Shown here: piece by piece, positions 1 through 10,446 of the stretch | Position numbering within the stretch: the stretch's first letter is position 1 | Layout: each line of letters begins with the position of its first letter | Source of the DNA: Paenisporosarcina quisquiliarum | Lineage (GTDB): Bacteria; Bacillota; Bacilli; Bacillales_A; Planococcaceae | Reading direction: 5' to 3' | DNA length: 64,000 nt | Assembly: GCF_027563315.1 (NCBI RefSeq) | Contig: NZ_JAMKBJ010000002.1 | Span: 186,001-250,000 of the forward strand | The notes under the pieces: generated by a model | Told to the model about the DNA's origin: nothing | Database searches by the model: none | What the model saw: the letters and a program-made list of their open reading frames with translations, nothing else | Translations under genes and position numbers: made by a program

Positions 1-392
1 CGAGCCGCACGAAGAGCACTCATCGTTGCTTCCGTACCAGAAGAAACCATACGTACCATTTCGATTGAAGGCACGCGTTCCATCACTAATTTTGCCAAAT
101 CATTTTCAACCACTGTAGGTGCACCGAAACTTGTACCTGTTTCAGCCACTCTTTGAATAGCAGAGACTACGTCTGGATGAGAGTGACCCAAAATCAATGG
201 TCCCCATGAAAGTACATAATCGATATAGTCATTGCCATCGATATCCCTAATGGTTGCGCCTTTTCCACTTGCCATGAAAATAGGATCCATATCAACAGAT
301 TTGAATGCACGAACCGGACTGTTAACGCCACCGGGCATTAATTTTACTGCTTCGCTGAATGCTTGTTTTGATTTTTCATAAGAACGTCCCAT
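1..392 (-). CDS. hemL: glutamate-1-semialdehyde 2,1-aminomutase, N-terminal part (cut by window edge)
   Basis: PLP enzyme that converts glutamate-1-semialdehyde to 5-aminolevulinate, the second step of the C5 haem pathway, in the cytosol. Only about the first 130 codons are present; the rest lies beyond position 1. The readable N-terminus ([20 protein letters not shown], then [10 protein letters not shown], and later GHSHP and [15 protein letters not shown]) is typical of the family; the SSGTEA segment binds PLP phosphate. The ATG shares one base with the hemB stop (TAATG), so the two are translationally coupled. It is the last gene of the hemAXCDBL operon, the order known from Bacillus subtilis. 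Confidence 0.96.
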   Translation of the reverse strand, partial: MGRSYEKSKQAFSEAVKLMPGGVNSPVRAFKSVDMDPIFMASGKGATIRDIDGNDYIDYVLSWGPLILGHSHPDVVSAIQRVAETGTSFGAPTVVENDLAKLVMERVPSIEMVRMVSSGTEATMSALRAA

Positions 393-1372
393 TATTTCGC
401 CCCCAACCAACGAGCCACGTCTTTCGCGTGGTACGTCATGATTAAATCCGCGCCTGCGCGCTTCATGCTTGTAAGTGTTTCAATGACAATTCTTTCTTCG
501 TCAATCCAACCGTTTTGAGCTGCCGCTTTAACCATTGCATACTCACCACTTACATTATAAGCAACAACTGGTAGGTCAAAGTTGTTTTTCACGTCACGTA
601 CGATATCCAAATAAGATAGTGCCGGTTTTACGATTAAGAAGTCCGCGCCTTCTTCGACGTCAGAAGTTGCTTCACGCATTGCTTCATTGCGGTTTGCAAA
701 ATCCATTTGATACGACTTGCGGTCACCGAACTGAGGTGTGCTGTTCGCAGCATCACGGAATGGACCGTAATAAGCCGATGCGTATTTCACTGCATACGAC
801 ATAATCGGAAGATGTGAAAAGCCTGCTTCATCCAATCCGTAACGAATTGCCGCTACGAATCCATCCATCATGTTTGAGGGCGCAATAATATCGGCTCCTG
901 CTTTCGCTTGCGCAATTGCAGTGCGAGCCAATAAATCAAGAGTTGGATCATTCAGAACTTGTCCGTTTTCAATAATGCCGCAATGACCGTGATCGGTATA
1001 TTCACATAAGCAAGTATCGGCAATAACAACCAGGTGTGGATGACGTTCTTTAACGAAACGAATCGCTTCCTGGATGATGCCGTGATCATGGTAAGCTTGC
1101 GTTCCTTCCGCATCTTTTTCAAGCGGAATACCGAATAAGATAACCGAAGGAATGCCAAGTGATACTACTTCGTCGACTTCTGCTCCCAATTGGTCTAATG
1201 AGAACTGGAAAACACCAGGCATTGAAGCGATTGGGTTTTTGATATTTTCGCCTTCTGCTACGAAAATCGGATAAATTAAATCATCAGTATGTAATTTTGT
1301 TTCACGTACCATTGCACGTAATGTTTCGCTATGACGCAAGCGTCTGTGTCGGTTAAATTGAAGTTCTTTCAT
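392..1372 (-). CDS. hemB: delta-aminolevulinic acid dehydratase (porphobilinogen synthase)
   Basis: Condenses two 5-aminolevulinate molecules to porphobilinogen in the cytosol. The 326 residues match family length. Visible active-site features are the cysteine cluster in [15 protein letters not shown] (Cys121, 123, 131, zinc-ligand type), the first substrate lysine Lys196 in [17 protein letters not shown] and the Schiff-base lysine Lys249 in [14 protein letters not shown]. Its start overlaps the hemD stop by 4 bp and its stop overlaps the hemL start, so translation is tightly coupled within the haem operon. A GGATGAG ribosome-binding site precedes the ATG. Confidence 0.97.
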   Translation of the reverse strand: MKELQFNRHRRLRHSETLRAMVRETKLHTDDLIYPIFVAEGENIKNPIASMPGVFQFSLDQLGAEVDEVVSLGIPSVILFGIPLEKDAEGTQAYHDHGIIQEAIRFVKERHPHLVVIADTCLCEYTDHGHCGIIENGQVLNDPTLDLLARTAIAQAKAGADIIAPSNMMDGFVAAIRYGLDEAGFSHLPIMSYAVKYASAYYGPFRDAANSTPQFGDRKSYQMDFANRNEAMREATSDVEEGADFLIVKPALSYLDIVRDVKNNFDLPVVAYNVSGEYAMVKAAAQNGWIDEERIVIETLTSMKRAGADLIMTYHAKDVARWLGAK

Positions 1373-2133
1373 TTCAGTTTCTCATCCTTCCAATTAGCAA
1401 TTTCTTGAACGACTGCAAGCCAAGTGTACGTTGTTGGCATGATATGAACAGGTGCACCTTGTTTTTTCAAAGCAGATGCAGTGATATGACCAATTGCCGC
1501 AATCGTCAGTTCGTTCCAATCGGTTTTCGGGGCAATCTCTCGGGCGAAAACTTCTACTGAAGATGGACTCGCAAATGCGACAATAACATTTGGATGTACG
1601 TTTAAATACTCACTTAAACTTTTAGCGTTAGTCAGATCCGGCAGTGTTTCATATACGGTCCATTCGTCCACGTTTTGAGATAAGCCCTCTTTGATCGTAG
1701 CTTTAGCTAATGATCCTCGTAGAAATAAACAAGAATCCGAATGACCCGCTACCAACGGGAACTGTTGAACGAATGCGTCCGCACTGAACATCGTTGGCAT
1801 GAAAGTCACCTGGAATCCGATGCGCTCCAATGCGCGAGACGTTTTACTGCCGACTGCCGCAATTTTATTCAACAAAGTATCTATTCGAATCCCGTGTCGC
1901 GCCAATTTTTGTTCGAATGCAACGACGGCATTTTGACTTGTGAAAATCAGCCACTCATATGTGTGTAGCTTATTTATAAATAATTCATCTTGAAGCGTTA
2001 CTTCTTGCGTCCGAATGAGCGGGAATACGACCGAATCCCCTCCCAGTCTCTTGACTTCAAGAAGTGCCTCTTCTGACTTCGGTTGACCTGTAAAGACAAT
2101 CGTTCGTCCTTGCAAATCACCTTTTTTAGACAT
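1369..2133 (-). CDS. hemD: uroporphyrinogen-III synthase
   Basis: Cyclises and inverts ring D of hydroxymethylbilane to give uroporphyrinogen III. The 254-residue product has the diffuse two-domain alpha/beta pattern of HemD. Recognisable stretches are the N-terminal [40 protein letters not shown] and the C-terminal [16 protein letters not shown]. HemD diverges strongly between species, so identity rests partly on position. It overlaps hemC by 8 bp at its start and hemB by 4 bp at its end. No strong ribosome-binding site is visible, which fits translational coupling. Confidence 0.92.
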   Translation of the reverse strand: MSKKGDLQGRTIVFTGQPKSEEALLEVKRLGGDSVVFPLIRTQEVTLQDELFINKLHTYEWLIFTSQNAVVAFEQKLARHGIRIDTLLNKIAAVGSKTSRALERIGFQVTFMPTMFSADAFVQQFPLVAGHSDSCLFLRGSLAKATIKEGLSQNVDEWTVYETLPDLTNAKSLSEYLNVHPNVIVAFASPSSVEVFAREIAPKTDWNELTIAAIGHITASALKKQGAPVHIMPTTYTWLAVVQEIANWKDEKLK

Positions 2134-3055
2134 TTAAATCGCGTCTTACTTGTTGAATCAAATCATAAGCACCTTGCTCGCTTAATGTCTTCGCCACTTC
2201 TTTCCCTGCAGTTTCAGGTTCAACATTTGTTGAAAACTGTTTGAAAACTTGATCAGCATCTGGTGAAGCAACCAAACCTGTAAATTGAACGTCTCCGTTT
2301 TCTACAGTAGCAAAACCAGCAATCGGCACTTGGCAACCGCCATCCATTGCATGTAAAAATGCTCGTTCCGCATGAACTGCTTTCCAAGTTTCTTCGTGTG
2401 TCAGTTTGCCAAGCTCTCCTAACAACTCCGCGTCATCTCCACGGCATTCAATCGCTAAAGCGCCTTGGCCAACTGCAGGAAGACAATCCTCAGTAGATAA
2501 GTATTCCGTTACGACATCATCACTCCATCCAAGACGTTTAAGTCCAGCTGCAGCTAAAATAATCGCGTCGTATTCTTCTGTTTCAAGTTTCGCTAGACGT
2601 GTATCAACATTTCCGCGAATCCATTTGATTTCAAGGTCTGGTCGTAACATCAAAAGTTGAGCAGAACGACGTAAACTGCTTGTCCCCACTACTGCACCAA
2701 CGGGTAGGTCCATAAATTTCACATGACCCGTCGAAATGAATGCGTCGCGTGCATCTTCACGTGGAGGAATACATCCGATGACAAGTCCTTCTGGCAATTC
2801 CGAAGGCATATCTTTCATGCTGTGAACTGCAAAGTCGATTTCTTTATCATATAAAGCTTGTTCTATTTCTTTTACAAACAATCCTTTACCACCAACTTTT
2901 GAAAGTTGGACATCCAGAATTTGATCGCCTTTCGTGACGATTTCTTTAACTTCAAATTCAAATGGTGATCCTGCTTGTTTCATTTGGTCAATAAACCAGT
3001 TCGTTTGTGTCAAAGCCAGTTTACTTCTTCGTGAACCTACAATAATTTTTCTCAT
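2126..3055 (-). CDS. hemC: hydroxymethylbilane synthase (porphobilinogen deaminase)
   Basis: Polymerises four porphobilinogen units into hydroxymethylbilane, using a covalently bound dipyrromethane cofactor. The cofactor cysteine is Cys241 in [15 protein letters not shown]; the signature arginines lie in [11 protein letters not shown] and IRGNVDTRL. The family N-terminus [15 protein letters not shown] starts at an ATG five codons inside the longest open frame. That start gives 309 residues, the usual length. The ribosome-binding site is weak (GGGG). The gene follows hemX and overlaps hemD. Confidence 0.97.
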   Translation of the reverse strand: MRKIIVGSRRSKLALTQTNWFIDQMKQAGSPFEFEVKEIVTKGDQILDVQLSKVGGKGLFVKEIEQALYDKEIDFAVHSMKDMPSELPEGLVIGCIPPREDARDAFISTGHVKFMDLPVGAVVGTSSLRRSAQLLMLRPDLEIKWIRGNVDTRLAKLETEEYDAIILAAAGLKRLGWSDDVVTEYLSTEDCLPAVGQGALAIECRGDDAELLGELGKLTHEETWKAVHAERAFLHAMDGGCQVPIAGFATVENGDVQFTGLVASPDADQVFKQFSTNVEPETAGKEVAKTLSEQGAYDLIQQVRRDLNV

Positions 3056-3089
3056 CAATAACAACCCCATTTATTCGATTAGTTTAATT

Positions 3090-3920
3090 TTAATTCCAGA
3101 AATGAAACTCGGACAATCGACTTCCCAGGAAGAAGTTCACCAAAACAAGAAGGAATGCATAAACATGCCACCATGCATAACTTGTTCCATGAAGAGTCCC
3201 TTTTTTCCGTCGATAAAATAAATAGCCATATACAAATAATAAAATGAATGAACCAATGATTTTCACGTCAAAAAGTGAGAATTCATTGAGTGTAACGTAC
3301 CCCCACTGCAGTCCAAGGATCAGACTGACGAGGAGGAATGGAATGCCGACAACGATTGAAATCGTCATTCCTTTCTCCGTTTGATCGAGAGAAGGCAGTT
3401 TCCCGAATTGTTTTGTCCATTTCTTTTTCTTCAATAAACGATACAAAATGTGATACAACGTCGAAAAGACAAATGATAACGAGAAGCCCACGTACGATAG
3501 AATCGCAAAAGTCACATGGATGAATAACAACTCTGAAATCAGTGTTTCCCCAACAGGCGAGCGTTCAATCTGAACCGGTGCAAATGTATGAATCGTCATG
3601 AAAATGAACCCGATGACATTCAGGAAAAACACGGGCACCATCACCCGGTATGTAAGATGAAGAACGATGGATAACGTGATCAATAACCAGGCATAAAAAT
3701 AAATACCTTCAAACAAAGTCAAAATCGGAAACCTTTTCGTTTCCACAATATAAAGGACTAAAAAAACCGTCTGCAATAGCCACACAATGCCGAGTAGCCA
3801 AAATGCAATGCGGTGAGCTTTTGAATCTTTATCTAAATAATCAATGAAGTAAAATACAAGACTGATTGCGTAGAGGATAACCATTCCTTCATGCAGCCTT
3901 GTCATGGTCAAATCCGCCAC
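3090..3920 (-). CDS. hemX: HemX/CcsA-type integral membrane protein
   Basis: Polytopic inner-membrane protein of the cytochrome c assembly (CcsA/HemX) superfamily. In B. subtilis HemX lowers HemA (glutamyl-tRNA reductase) abundance, which restrains haem synthesis. About eight hydrophobic segments are visible, beginning VILYAISLVFYFIDYL and ending VYAFLLVLVNFFLGS. A WGYVTL stretch and conserved histidines resemble CcsA relatives. The chosen start is a GTG 7 nt after a GAGGGG ribosome-binding site. It gives 276 residues, the length known for B. subtilis HemX; a longer frame would add 15 basic residues. It lies between hemA and hemC. Confidence 0.9.
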   Translation of the reverse strand: MADLTMTRLHEGMVILYAISLVFYFIDYLDKDSKAHRIAFWLLGIVWLLQTVFLVLYIVETKRFPILTLFEGIYFYAWLLITLSIVLHLTYRVMVPVFFLNVIGFIFMTIHTFAPVQIERSPVGETLISELLFIHVTFAILSYVGFSLSFVFSTLYHILYRLLKKKKWTKQFGKLPSLDQTEKGMTISIVVGIPFLLVSLILGLQWGYVTLNEFSLFDVKIIGSFILLFVYGYLFYRRKKGTLHGTSYAWWHVYAFLLVLVNFFLGSRLSEFHFWN

Positions 3921-4008
3921 TACCTTACCCCTCTTCGCCTTAGACGTAAAAAAGCGTTTTCGCATGTATAGTTTACCATACAGATACGAAAACGCCTCCT
4001 AACATGAA

Positions 4009-5373
4009 TTAATATGAATACCCTGGATTAACTACCTGCTTTTTTTCTTCAACAACTTCTAGCTGTTGTTTAGCAGCCATCATTTGACGTTGTTTTTCAT
4101 GCTGTACTTCTTCTTCAATTCCGAAGATCTGTTGGAATAATTGCAGTTGTTCTTGTGAATTTGATGAAGCAGCAAGTTCTTTTGCCTGCAGGATTGGATC
4201 TTTTAATAATTGATTAATAATTGATTTAGTATGTTTGCTTAAAATCTTGCGTTCACGATCTGTCATATCAGGCATTTTGTTTTCGATGCTGAGCATTGTA
4301 TCCGATTGAATTTGCAATGCTTTCTGACGAAGTGCTGAAATGACTGGGACGACACCCAAAGTGCCAAGCCAATTATTGAACTGGACAAGTTCCTGTTCAA
4401 TCATCAACATGATGTCGTTAGCAGCACGTTGGCGTTCCGCTAAGTTCGCTTCAACAATGCCTTGCAAGTCATCAATGTCATATAAGAATACATTCGGAAG
4501 CTCGCCAATGCGCGGATCCATATCACGCGGTACCGCAATATCGACCATGAACAATGGTTTTCCTTTACGAAGACGTTCCACAAATTGCATCAACTCTAAG
4601 TCGATAACAAAATCCGTAGAGCCTGTCGAACTGATTAGAATGTCAGCTTCAAGCAATGCACATTGAAGTTCTTGCATCGATTTAGCTTCACCATCAAATT
4701 TTTCAGCTAATAATTGTGCTTTTTCGAAAGTACGGTTGATGACGGTGATTTTTCCCGCTCCACTTCCATGAAGGTTCTTAATCGCCAGTTCACCCATTTT
4801 CCCTGCACCCAAAATAACCACATGCTTTTGCTTCAATGAACCGAAAATTTTCTTTCCGAGTTCAACCGCCGCATAAGAAACGGAAACGGCATTTTCACCG
4901 ATTGCTGTTTCAGCATGTGCACGCTTGGCAAGTGTCACCGATTGCTTGAACAATTGGTTAAACACAGTTCCTGTAGTTCCGCGTTCTTGAGCTTCCAAGA
5001 AGCTTTTACGAACTTGTCCAAGAATTTGCGTTTCTCCAAGAACCATTGAATCGATTCCAGCTGTTACGCGGAATAAATGCTCCATTGCCCCATCATTTTC
5101 ATAAATGAATAGGTACGATGAAAACGATTCAATCGGAAGCTTGAACCAAGTGGCTAAAAATTGTTTTATATAATAACGTCCCGTATGTAACTGATCCACA
5201 ATCGCGTAGATTTCGGTACGGTTACATGTAGAGACAATCACGTTTTCCAATATGCTTTTCTGCTCTTGCAGTGCTTGCATCGCCTGCGGTAATTCGGACT
5301 CTACGAAGGACAAACGTTCGCGAATCTCTACCGGCGCTGTACGATAATTAACACCCACTACGATGGTATGCAT
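4009..5373 (-). CDS. hemA: glutamyl-tRNA reductase
   Basis: NADPH-dependent reduction of glutamyl-tRNA(Glu) to glutamate-1-semialdehyde, the committed step of haem synthesis. The catalytic cysteine is Cys50 in [13 protein letters not shown]. The Rossmann motif GAGKMGELA and the [10 protein letters not shown] segment of the NADPH domain follow, then a C-terminal helical dimerisation domain (about residues 300-420) and a charged Gln/Glu/Lys-rich tail. The start is the ATG of [16 protein letters not shown], preceded by GAGAGG; it gives 454 residues, the normal length. It is the first gene of the operon. A PerR-type box sits about 115 bp upstream, as expected for this operon in Bacillus. Confidence 0.97.
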   Translation of the reverse strand: MHTIVVGVNYRTAPVEIRERLSFVESELPQAMQALQEQKSILENVIVSTCNRTEIYAIVDQLHTGRYYIKQFLATWFKLPIESFSSYLFIYENDGAMEHLFRVTAGIDSMVLGETQILGQVRKSFLEAQERGTTGTVFNQLFKQSVTLAKRAHAETAIGENAVSVSYAAVELGKKIFGSLKQKHVVILGAGKMGELAIKNLHGSGAGKITVINRTFEKAQLLAEKFDGEAKSMQELQCALLEADILISSTGSTDFVIDLELMQFVERLRKGKPLFMVDIAVPRDMDPRIGELPNVFLYDIDDLQGIVEANLAERQRAANDIMLMIEQELVQFNNWLGTLGVVPVISALRQKALQIQSDTMLSIENKMPDMTDRERKILSKHTKSIINQLLKDPILQAKELAASSNSQEQLQLFQQIFGIEEEVQHEKQRQMMAAKQQLEVVEEKKQVVNPGYSY

Positions 5374-5489
5374 GGCTTCATGACACCTCTCACGTTCTAT
5401 TTCATGCCTTTTATTATAGCATAACGGTTTTAAAATCAAGGTTATAAATGTGAACAAGCTATGAAATCAAGGCTGATTGATTAGCTACT

Positions 5490-5504
5490 TTGTAATAATT
5501 ATAA
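5490..5504 (-). promoter_or_regulatory. PerR-type operator upstream of hemA
   Basis: TTGTAATAATTATAA differs at one position from the published Per box (TTATAATNATTATAA). It overlaps a TATAAT-like -10 hexamer read on the minus strand. The hemAXCDBL operon is an established PerR target in B. subtilis. Operator function here is inferred from sequence and position. Confidence 0.7.
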
Positions 5505-5745
5505 TGTAAGTGTAACAAAACGCCAGGTCGCATACAATGGATTTGCTTGTAGGCGAAATTATCTGTGAATGGTGGTGTTTTAGAAAGAAATTGGTTAGTC
5601 CAGATCTGTTCGTGTAACAGGTAAACAGATTGTTGCTTGCGGTAGACACAAATCCAAACCAGGTTGCGTAAATTCCCAACAATCTTAATTATACCTCCTA
5701 GACTGAATGTTCAATCCTCCAATTGTTTGTTCTCAGTAGTTTGTG

Positions 5746-5825
5746 AAAAATTTATCGCTCAAACCGGAGATTTATCGCTCATTCTGACCTTTTATCTCTC
5801 ATATAGAAGCATTTATCGCTCAAAC
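5746..5825. repeat. phased short-repeat array, TTTATCGCTCA family (four copies)
   Basis: Cores start at 5751, 5771, 5791 and 5812 (the third reads TTTATCTCTCA), so spacing is 20, 20 and 21 bp. Linkers are not conserved. The array lies between the ysxC terminator and the hemA promoter region and has no open frame worth keeping. The same core, reverse-complemented, forms a five-copy array at 53388-53490. The rest of the 5505-5885 gap shows nothing I can identify. Confidence 0.85.
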
Positions 5826-5885
5826 CCATCTCATCCCCAAGTTAACTTTCTGAAACACGTCACACAAAAAAAGCTCAAATAAAAA

Positions 5886-5924
5886 ACTCCCTAAAAAGCT
5901 CAACGCTTCTTAGAGAGTCTAACC
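5886..5924 (-). terminator. Rho-independent terminator after ysxC
   Basis: On the minus strand an ACTCTCTAAGAAGC / GCTTTTTAGGGAGT stem with a GTTGA loop is followed by a T-run (TTTTTTATTT). It closes the operon that ends with ysxC. Confidence 0.8.
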
Positions 5925-5927
5925 GTT

Positions 5928-6524
5928 CTATTCTGTTTCTATTACCATACGACGCTTGATTTCTGCCCATGCCGCATCAAATCCGAGTCCTGTTTCAGAT
6001 GAAAACAGAATCATCGTATCATGTGCTTCCATATCAAGTTCTTCACGAACCATTTTCTTGTGCTTCTCCCATTTGCCTTTCGGGATTTTATCCGCTTTTG
6101 TGGCAATGACGATACAAGGAATGTTGTGATACTTAAGGAAATCATACATCATGCAATCATCATCGGATGGTGGATGACGAAGATCCACGATTTGAATAAC
6201 TGCTTTCAATAATTCACGACTCGTAATATACGTTTCGATCATTTTACCCCAAGCTTCACGTTCACTTTTCGATACTTTTGCATAGCCGTATCCAGGTACA
6301 TCGACGAAGAATAATTGTTCTTCAATTTTGTAGAAGTTCAATGTTTGCGTTTTCCCCGGTTTTGATGAAATACGCGCCATACTCTTGCGGCCTATCATTT
6401 TATTAATAAATGAAGATTTTCCTACATTAGAACGACCAGCAAGAGCAAACTCCGGAAAACCATCTTCCGGATATTGCTCTGGTCGTACTGCACTGATTAC
6501 TAATTCTACGTTATGCACTTTCAT
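5928..6524 (-). CDS. ysxC: ribosome biogenesis GTPase YsxC/EngB
   Basis: Essential TrmE-Era-EngA-YihA-family GTPase needed for late assembly of the 50S ribosomal subunit. The 198 residues carry the G motifs in order: G1 GRSNVGKSS (from residue 30), a G2-region threonine in [12 protein letters not shown]3 DVPGYG, G4 TKAD and G5-like SSETGLG. An AAGGAGG ribosome-binding site precedes the ATG. The start overlaps the lon stop by 4 bp. The lon-ysxC pairing and the following haem operon are conserved in Bacillus. Confidence 0.96.
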   Translation of the reverse strand: MKVHNVELVISAVRPEQYPEDGFPEFALAGRSNVGKSSFINKMIGRKSMARISSKPGKTQTLNFYKIEEQLFFVDVPGYGYAKVSKSEREAWGKMIETYITSRELLKAVIQIVDLRHPPSDDDCMMYDFLKYHNIPCIVIATKADKIPKGKWEKHKKMVREELDMEAHDTMILFSSETGLGFDAAWAEIKRRMVIETE

Positions 6525-8851
6525 TGCACGCCGCCTCCTTCTAGTGCTATTTTCAGCACTTCGTCAGCATGGGAGACAAATTTAAATGTTAAGTCCTCGC
6601 GCACACTTTCCGGTATATCTTCTATATCTCGTTCATTGTCTTTCGGTAAAATAATGGTGGTTAATCCAGCGCGGTGAGCACTTAATGTTTTTTCTTTCAC
6701 GCCACCGATTGGCAACACACGGCCTCGTAGTGTAATTTCTCCAGTCATGCCCACTTCACGTCGAATCGGTTGTTTCGATAACGCAGATACAAGAGCCGTG
6801 GCAATCGTGATCCCTGCAGAAGGACCGTCTTTTGGAACTGCGCCTTCAGGCACGTGAATATGAATATCATGTGCTTCATGGAAATTCGCATCGAGTCCTA
6901 ATGATTCGGTTTTCGATCGAACGAAGGACAGAGCTGTCTGTGCAGATTCTTTCATGACATCGCCCAATTTACCTGTCAAAATCAGCTTGCCTTTACCTGG
7001 TGAAAGCGATACTTCAATTTGAAGTGTATCTCCGCCAACTGTGGTGTAAGCCAGTCCAGTTGCGACACCTACCTGATTTTCCGTTTCAGCTTGTCCATAA
7101 CGGAATTTATGCTTACCAATCAAATCTTCCAAAGAAGAAGCTTTGATAACAATGCGTTTTTTATCAGTAGATACCACTTGTTTGGCAGCTTTACGGCAAA
7201 TCGCAGCAATTTGACGCTCTAGACTACGAACACCAGCTTCACGTGTATAGTAGCGAATCAAGTCAAGAATCGCATCATCTTTAAGTTGTAATTGGGATTT
7301 TGTCAATCCATGCTCTTTTAATTGTTTCGGCAATAAATGATTTTTCGCAATCGATTGCTTTTCCATTTCCGTGTAGCCCGCAATCGAAATAATTTCCATG
7401 CGGTCGCGAAGTGGTCCAGGAATCGTACTCAAATCGTTTGCTGTTGCAATAAATAATACATTCGATAGGTCGTACGTTTCTTCGATGTAATGATCACTGA
7501 AATTATGGTTTTGTTCAGGATCCAAAACCTCAAGCATCGCTGCAGAAGGATCTCCACGGAAATCATTCGACATTTTATCGATTTCATCCAGCAAGAATAC
7601 AGGATTGATTTTCCCTGCTTTCTTCATTCCTTGAATGATGCGTCCAGGCATTGCGCCTACATACGTACGACGATGTCCACGAATCTCTGATTCATCACGG
7701 ACTCCACCAAGGGAAATACGTACGAACTGACGACCCAATGATTCTGCAATCGAACGAGCAAGTGAAGTTTTCCCTACACCCGGAGGTCCGGCCAAACAAA
7801 GAATCGGTCCACGCAATGACTTCGTCAATTGGCGAACTGCTAAGTATTCAAGCACACGCTCTTTTACTGATTCCAGTCCATCGTGATCACGGTTTAAAAT
7901 GATTTCTGCATGGTTGATGTCCAAACGATCTTCTGTAGCATCTGTCCACGGAATTGCAACCAACCAATCCAAATAATTACGAATGACACCACTTTCAGCT
8001 GCGGCAGCTGGCAGTTTTTCATAGCGATCCAATTCTTTTAAAGCCACTTTCGACGTGGATTCTGGCATTCCAGCCTCATCAATTTTCTTGCGAAGGTCGG
8101 CAACTTCTCCTGTTTTCCCTTCACGATCGCCAAGTTCAGTTTGAATCGCTTTCATTTGCTCGCGCAAATAGAACTCTTTCTGTGTACGTTCCATCGCCTG
8201 TTTCACACGTGCAGATATTTTCTTTTCCATATCCAGCACTTCTTGCTCATTGTGGAGACGATTGACTAACCATTCCAGACGTTCTTTTACGTCGAACATT
8301 TCCAACACTTCTTGCTTTCCACTTATTTTAAGTGGCAAGTACGAGGCAATCATATCTGCCAGACGACCAGGCTCTTCAATGTCTGATACCGTGTCATATG
8401 TTTCTGACGTAACTTTTTTCGAAATTTTGGAGTACTTTTCAAAATACTGAAGAAGCATACGCATTAAGGCTTCATGCTCTGGCGTTTTTTCAGTGTCGTC
8501 AGGTGCAGATTCAACCGCCACTGTTGCGTAGTTGTCGCCTTCTGTGTAACTTGACCACGTAGCACGTTCCAACCCTTCAACTAAGACACGGATTGTACCG
8601 TTTGGCAGTTTAATCATTTGATTGACATGAGCCAATGTTCCGATTCCATAAAGATCATCTTCAACAGGTTGTTCAACGTTCATTTCTTTTTGGGTCGCCA
8701 GGAAGACGATGTTATCCGTCAACAACGCTTGTTCCAATGCTGCAACAGAGCGTTCACGGCCTACATCAATATGTAACACCATCGTCGGAAATACTAACAA
8801 ACCACGTAAAGGTAATAAGGGAACAATTTTTTCTTCATTTTTCTTTGACAT
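6521..8851 (-). CDS. lon: ATP-dependent protease LonA
   Basis: Soluble hexameric AAA+ serine protease that degrades misfolded and regulatory proteins. Domains in order are the N-terminal LON substrate-binding domain (from [14 protein letters not shown]), a coiled-coil middle region, the AAA+ module with Walker [12 protein letters not shown] and Walker B VFLLDEID, and a C-terminal Ser-Lys protease domain with PKDGPSAGI (catalytic serine) and [14 protein letters not shown] (catalytic lysine). The start at MSKKNEEK follows GGAGGTGA and gives 776 residues, close to B. subtilis LonA. It is tightly coupled to ysxC. The sporulation paralogue LonB, normally between clpX and lonA, is absent. Confidence 0.97.
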   Translation of the reverse strand: MSKKNEEKIVPLLPLRGLLVFPTMVLHIDVGRERSVAALEQALLTDNIVFLATQKEMNVEQPVEDDLYGIGTLAHVNQMIKLPNGTIRVLVEGLERATWSSYTEGDNYATVAVESAPDDTEKTPEHEALMRMLLQYFEKYSKISKKVTSETYDTVSDIEEPGRLADMIASYLPLKISGKQEVLEMFDVKERLEWLVNRLHNEQEVLDMEKKISARVKQAMERTQKEFYLREQMKAIQTELGDREGKTGEVADLRKKIDEAGMPESTSKVALKELDRYEKLPAAAAESGVIRNYLDWLVAIPWTDATEDRLDINHAEIILNRDHDGLESVKERVLEYLAVRQLTKSLRGPILCLAGPPGVGKTSLARSIAESLGRQFVRISLGGVRDESEIRGHRRTYVGAMPGRIIQGMKKAGKINPVFLLDEIDKMSNDFRGDPSAAMLEVLDPEQNHNFSDHYIEETYDLSNVLFIATANDLSTIPGPLRDRMEIISIAGYTEMEKQSIAKNHLLPKQLKEHGLTKSQLQLKDDAILDLIRYYTREAGVRSLERQIAAICRKAAKQVVSTDKKRIVIKASSLEDLIGKHKFRYGQAETENQVGVATGLAYTTVGGDTLQIEVSLSPGKGKLILTGKLGDVMKESAQTALSFVRSKTESLGLDANFHEAHDIHIHVPEGAVPKDGPSAGITIATALVSALSKQPIRREVGMTGEITLRGRVLPIGGVKEKTLSAHRAGLTTIILPKDNERDIEDIPESVREDLTFKFVSHADEVLKIALEGGGVQ

Positions 8852-8910
8852 GTGGAAAGTCACCTCCGTCCAATTTTGTCCGTTTTCACCATAAATCAAA
8901 CATATGGAAG

Positions 8911-8966
8911 AAAAAGCTGACATCCGAGCTGCGCGTATGCACACGCACGATCGAAGCCAGCTTTTC
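8911..8966 (-). terminator. terminator between clpX and lon
   Basis: On the minus strand GAAAAGCTGG pairs with TCAGCTTTTTC across a long loop containing an inner GCGTGTGCATACGC-type hairpin. It lies just after the clpX stop and upstream of the lon ribosome-binding site, so it probably separates the two units. Confidence 0.65.
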
Positions 8967-8980
8967 TAACTTAACTCAAT

Positions 8981-10246
8981 TTATGCTGAAGTTTTTTCAT
9001 CTTGGTTGAGTACAGTACCGTCTTCGAGAACCAATTTAGGACTTGAAGAATCAGTCACTGTTTCTTTCGTAATGACACACTCTATAATATCTTCACGTGA
9101 AGGTAATTCATACATCACATCTAACATTAAAGATTCAATAATTGAACGAAGTCCACGTGCACCTGTTTTACGCTCGATTGCAAGCTTCGCAATTTCTACC
9201 AACGCGTCGTCTTCAAATGTCAATTTCACATTATCCAATTCAATCATCTTTTGATATTGCTTCACTAAAGCATTTTTAGGTTCAGTTAAAATTTGCACCA
9301 AAGCGCTCTCGTTTAACTGTTCCAAGCTTGCCAATACTGGTAAACGACCGATGAATTCCGGGATTAATCCGAATTTCAATAAGTCTTCAGGAATCAATTG
9401 TGATAATAATGTAGATTCTTCAGGATCTTTTTTGTTTGGATCTGAACCGAATCCAATCACTTTTTGACCTAAACGACGTTTAATGATCTGGTCAATTCCA
9501 TCAAATGCTCCACCGACAATGAATAAAATGTTTGTCGTGTCGATTTGAATGAATTCCTGATGAGGATGTTTACGTCCACCTTGAGGAGGAACGCTTGCAA
9601 CTGTGCCTTCTAAAATTTTAAGAAGTGCTTGTTGTACACCTTCACCTGAAACATCACGCGTAATTGATGGGTTTTCAGATTTACGGGCAACTTTATCGAT
9701 TTCATCGATATAAATAATGCCTTTTTCTGCTTTTTCAACATCGTAATCAGCAGATTGAATCAGTTTCAAAAGAATGTTTTCAACATCTTCCCCAACATAT
9801 CCAGCTTCAGTCAATGATGTCGCGTCCGCAATCGCGAACGGTACATTAAGAATGCGCGCAAGCGTTTGAGCTAGCAACGTTTTACCGCTACCAGTTGGTC
9901 CCAAAATCACGATATTTGATTTAGATAATTCAACATCATCGATTTTACTGTTGGAATTGATGCGTTTGTAATGATTATAAACAGCTACAGCGAGTGATTT
10001 TTTTGCTCGCTCCTGACCAATTACATATTCATCAAGAATGGAAAGGATTTCTTTAGGTTTTGGAACTTCTTTAAACTCAGTTTCTTCTTCTGTACCGAGT
10101 TCTTCTTCTACGATTTCTGTACATAATTCAATACATTCATCGCAAATATATACACCAGGTCCTGCGACCAGTTTACGAACTTGTTCTTGGGATTTACCAC
10201 AGAAGGAACACTTTAAATTCCCTTTTTCATCATTAAATTTGAACAA
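8981..10246 (-). CDS. clpX: ATP-dependent Clp protease ATP-binding subunit ClpX
   Basis: AAA+ unfoldase that feeds substrates to the ClpP peptidase. An N-terminal zinc domain (CSFCGK ... CDEC) is followed by Walker A GPTGSGKT, Walker [10 protein letters not shown], sensor and arginine-finger regions, and the ClpP-docking IGF loop in [11 protein letters not shown]. The best start is a TTG 6 nt after AGGGGTG, giving [13 protein letters not shown] (421 residues). This N-terminus matches the family better than the in-frame GTG three codons upstream. It follows tig in the same orientation, as in Bacillus; clpP is not in the window. Confidence 0.97.
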   Translation of the reverse strand: MFKFNDEKGNLKCSFCGKSQEQVRKLVAGPGVYICDECIELCTEIVEEELGTEEETEFKEVPKPKEILSILDEYVIGQERAKKSLAVAVYNHYKRINSNSKIDDVELSKSNIVILGPTGSGKTLLAQTLARILNVPFAIADATSLTEAGYVGEDVENILLKLIQSADYDVEKAEKGIIYIDEIDKVARKSENPSITRDVSGEGVQQALLKILEGTVASVPPQGGRKHPHQEFIQIDTTNILFIVGGAFDGIDQIIKRRLGQKVIGFGSDPNKKDPEESTLLSQLIPEDLLKFGLIPEFIGRLPVLASLEQLNESALVQILTEPKNALVKQYQKMIELDNVKLTFEDDALVEIAKLAIERKTGARGLRSIIESLMLDVMYELPSREDIIECVITKETVTDSSSPKLVLEDGTVLNQDEKTSA

Positions 10247-10390
10247 AATATTCACCCCTATTCAAGCCACAATCTTACAAGATTCTCCTACTAGAATCAA
10301 CTAATAAGATTAATGAAAACTTAGATCATTATTTTTCATCACGAACACAATCTTTTGGGTTAATCACCAGACATTACCTATGTATGAGAG

Positions 10391-10427
10391 AAAACAAGGC
10401 ACGGGCAATATGTCCGCGCCTTGTTTT
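10391..10427 (-). terminator. terminator after tig
   Basis: AAAACAAGGC and GCCTTGTTTT form a strong stem with a GC-rich upper part. T-rich flanks on both sides mean it could work in either direction. It lies 20 bp past the tig stop; clpX must therefore have its own promoter in 10250-10390. Confidence 0.85.
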
Positions 10428-10446
10428 AATAAAGCAGGTATAAAAA

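Noticed and set aside
5746-5825. CRISPR-like appearance of the short-repeat arrays
   Set aside because: Cores are only 8-11 bp with 9-13-bp linkers, far below CRISPR repeat and spacer lengths, and no cas genes occur.
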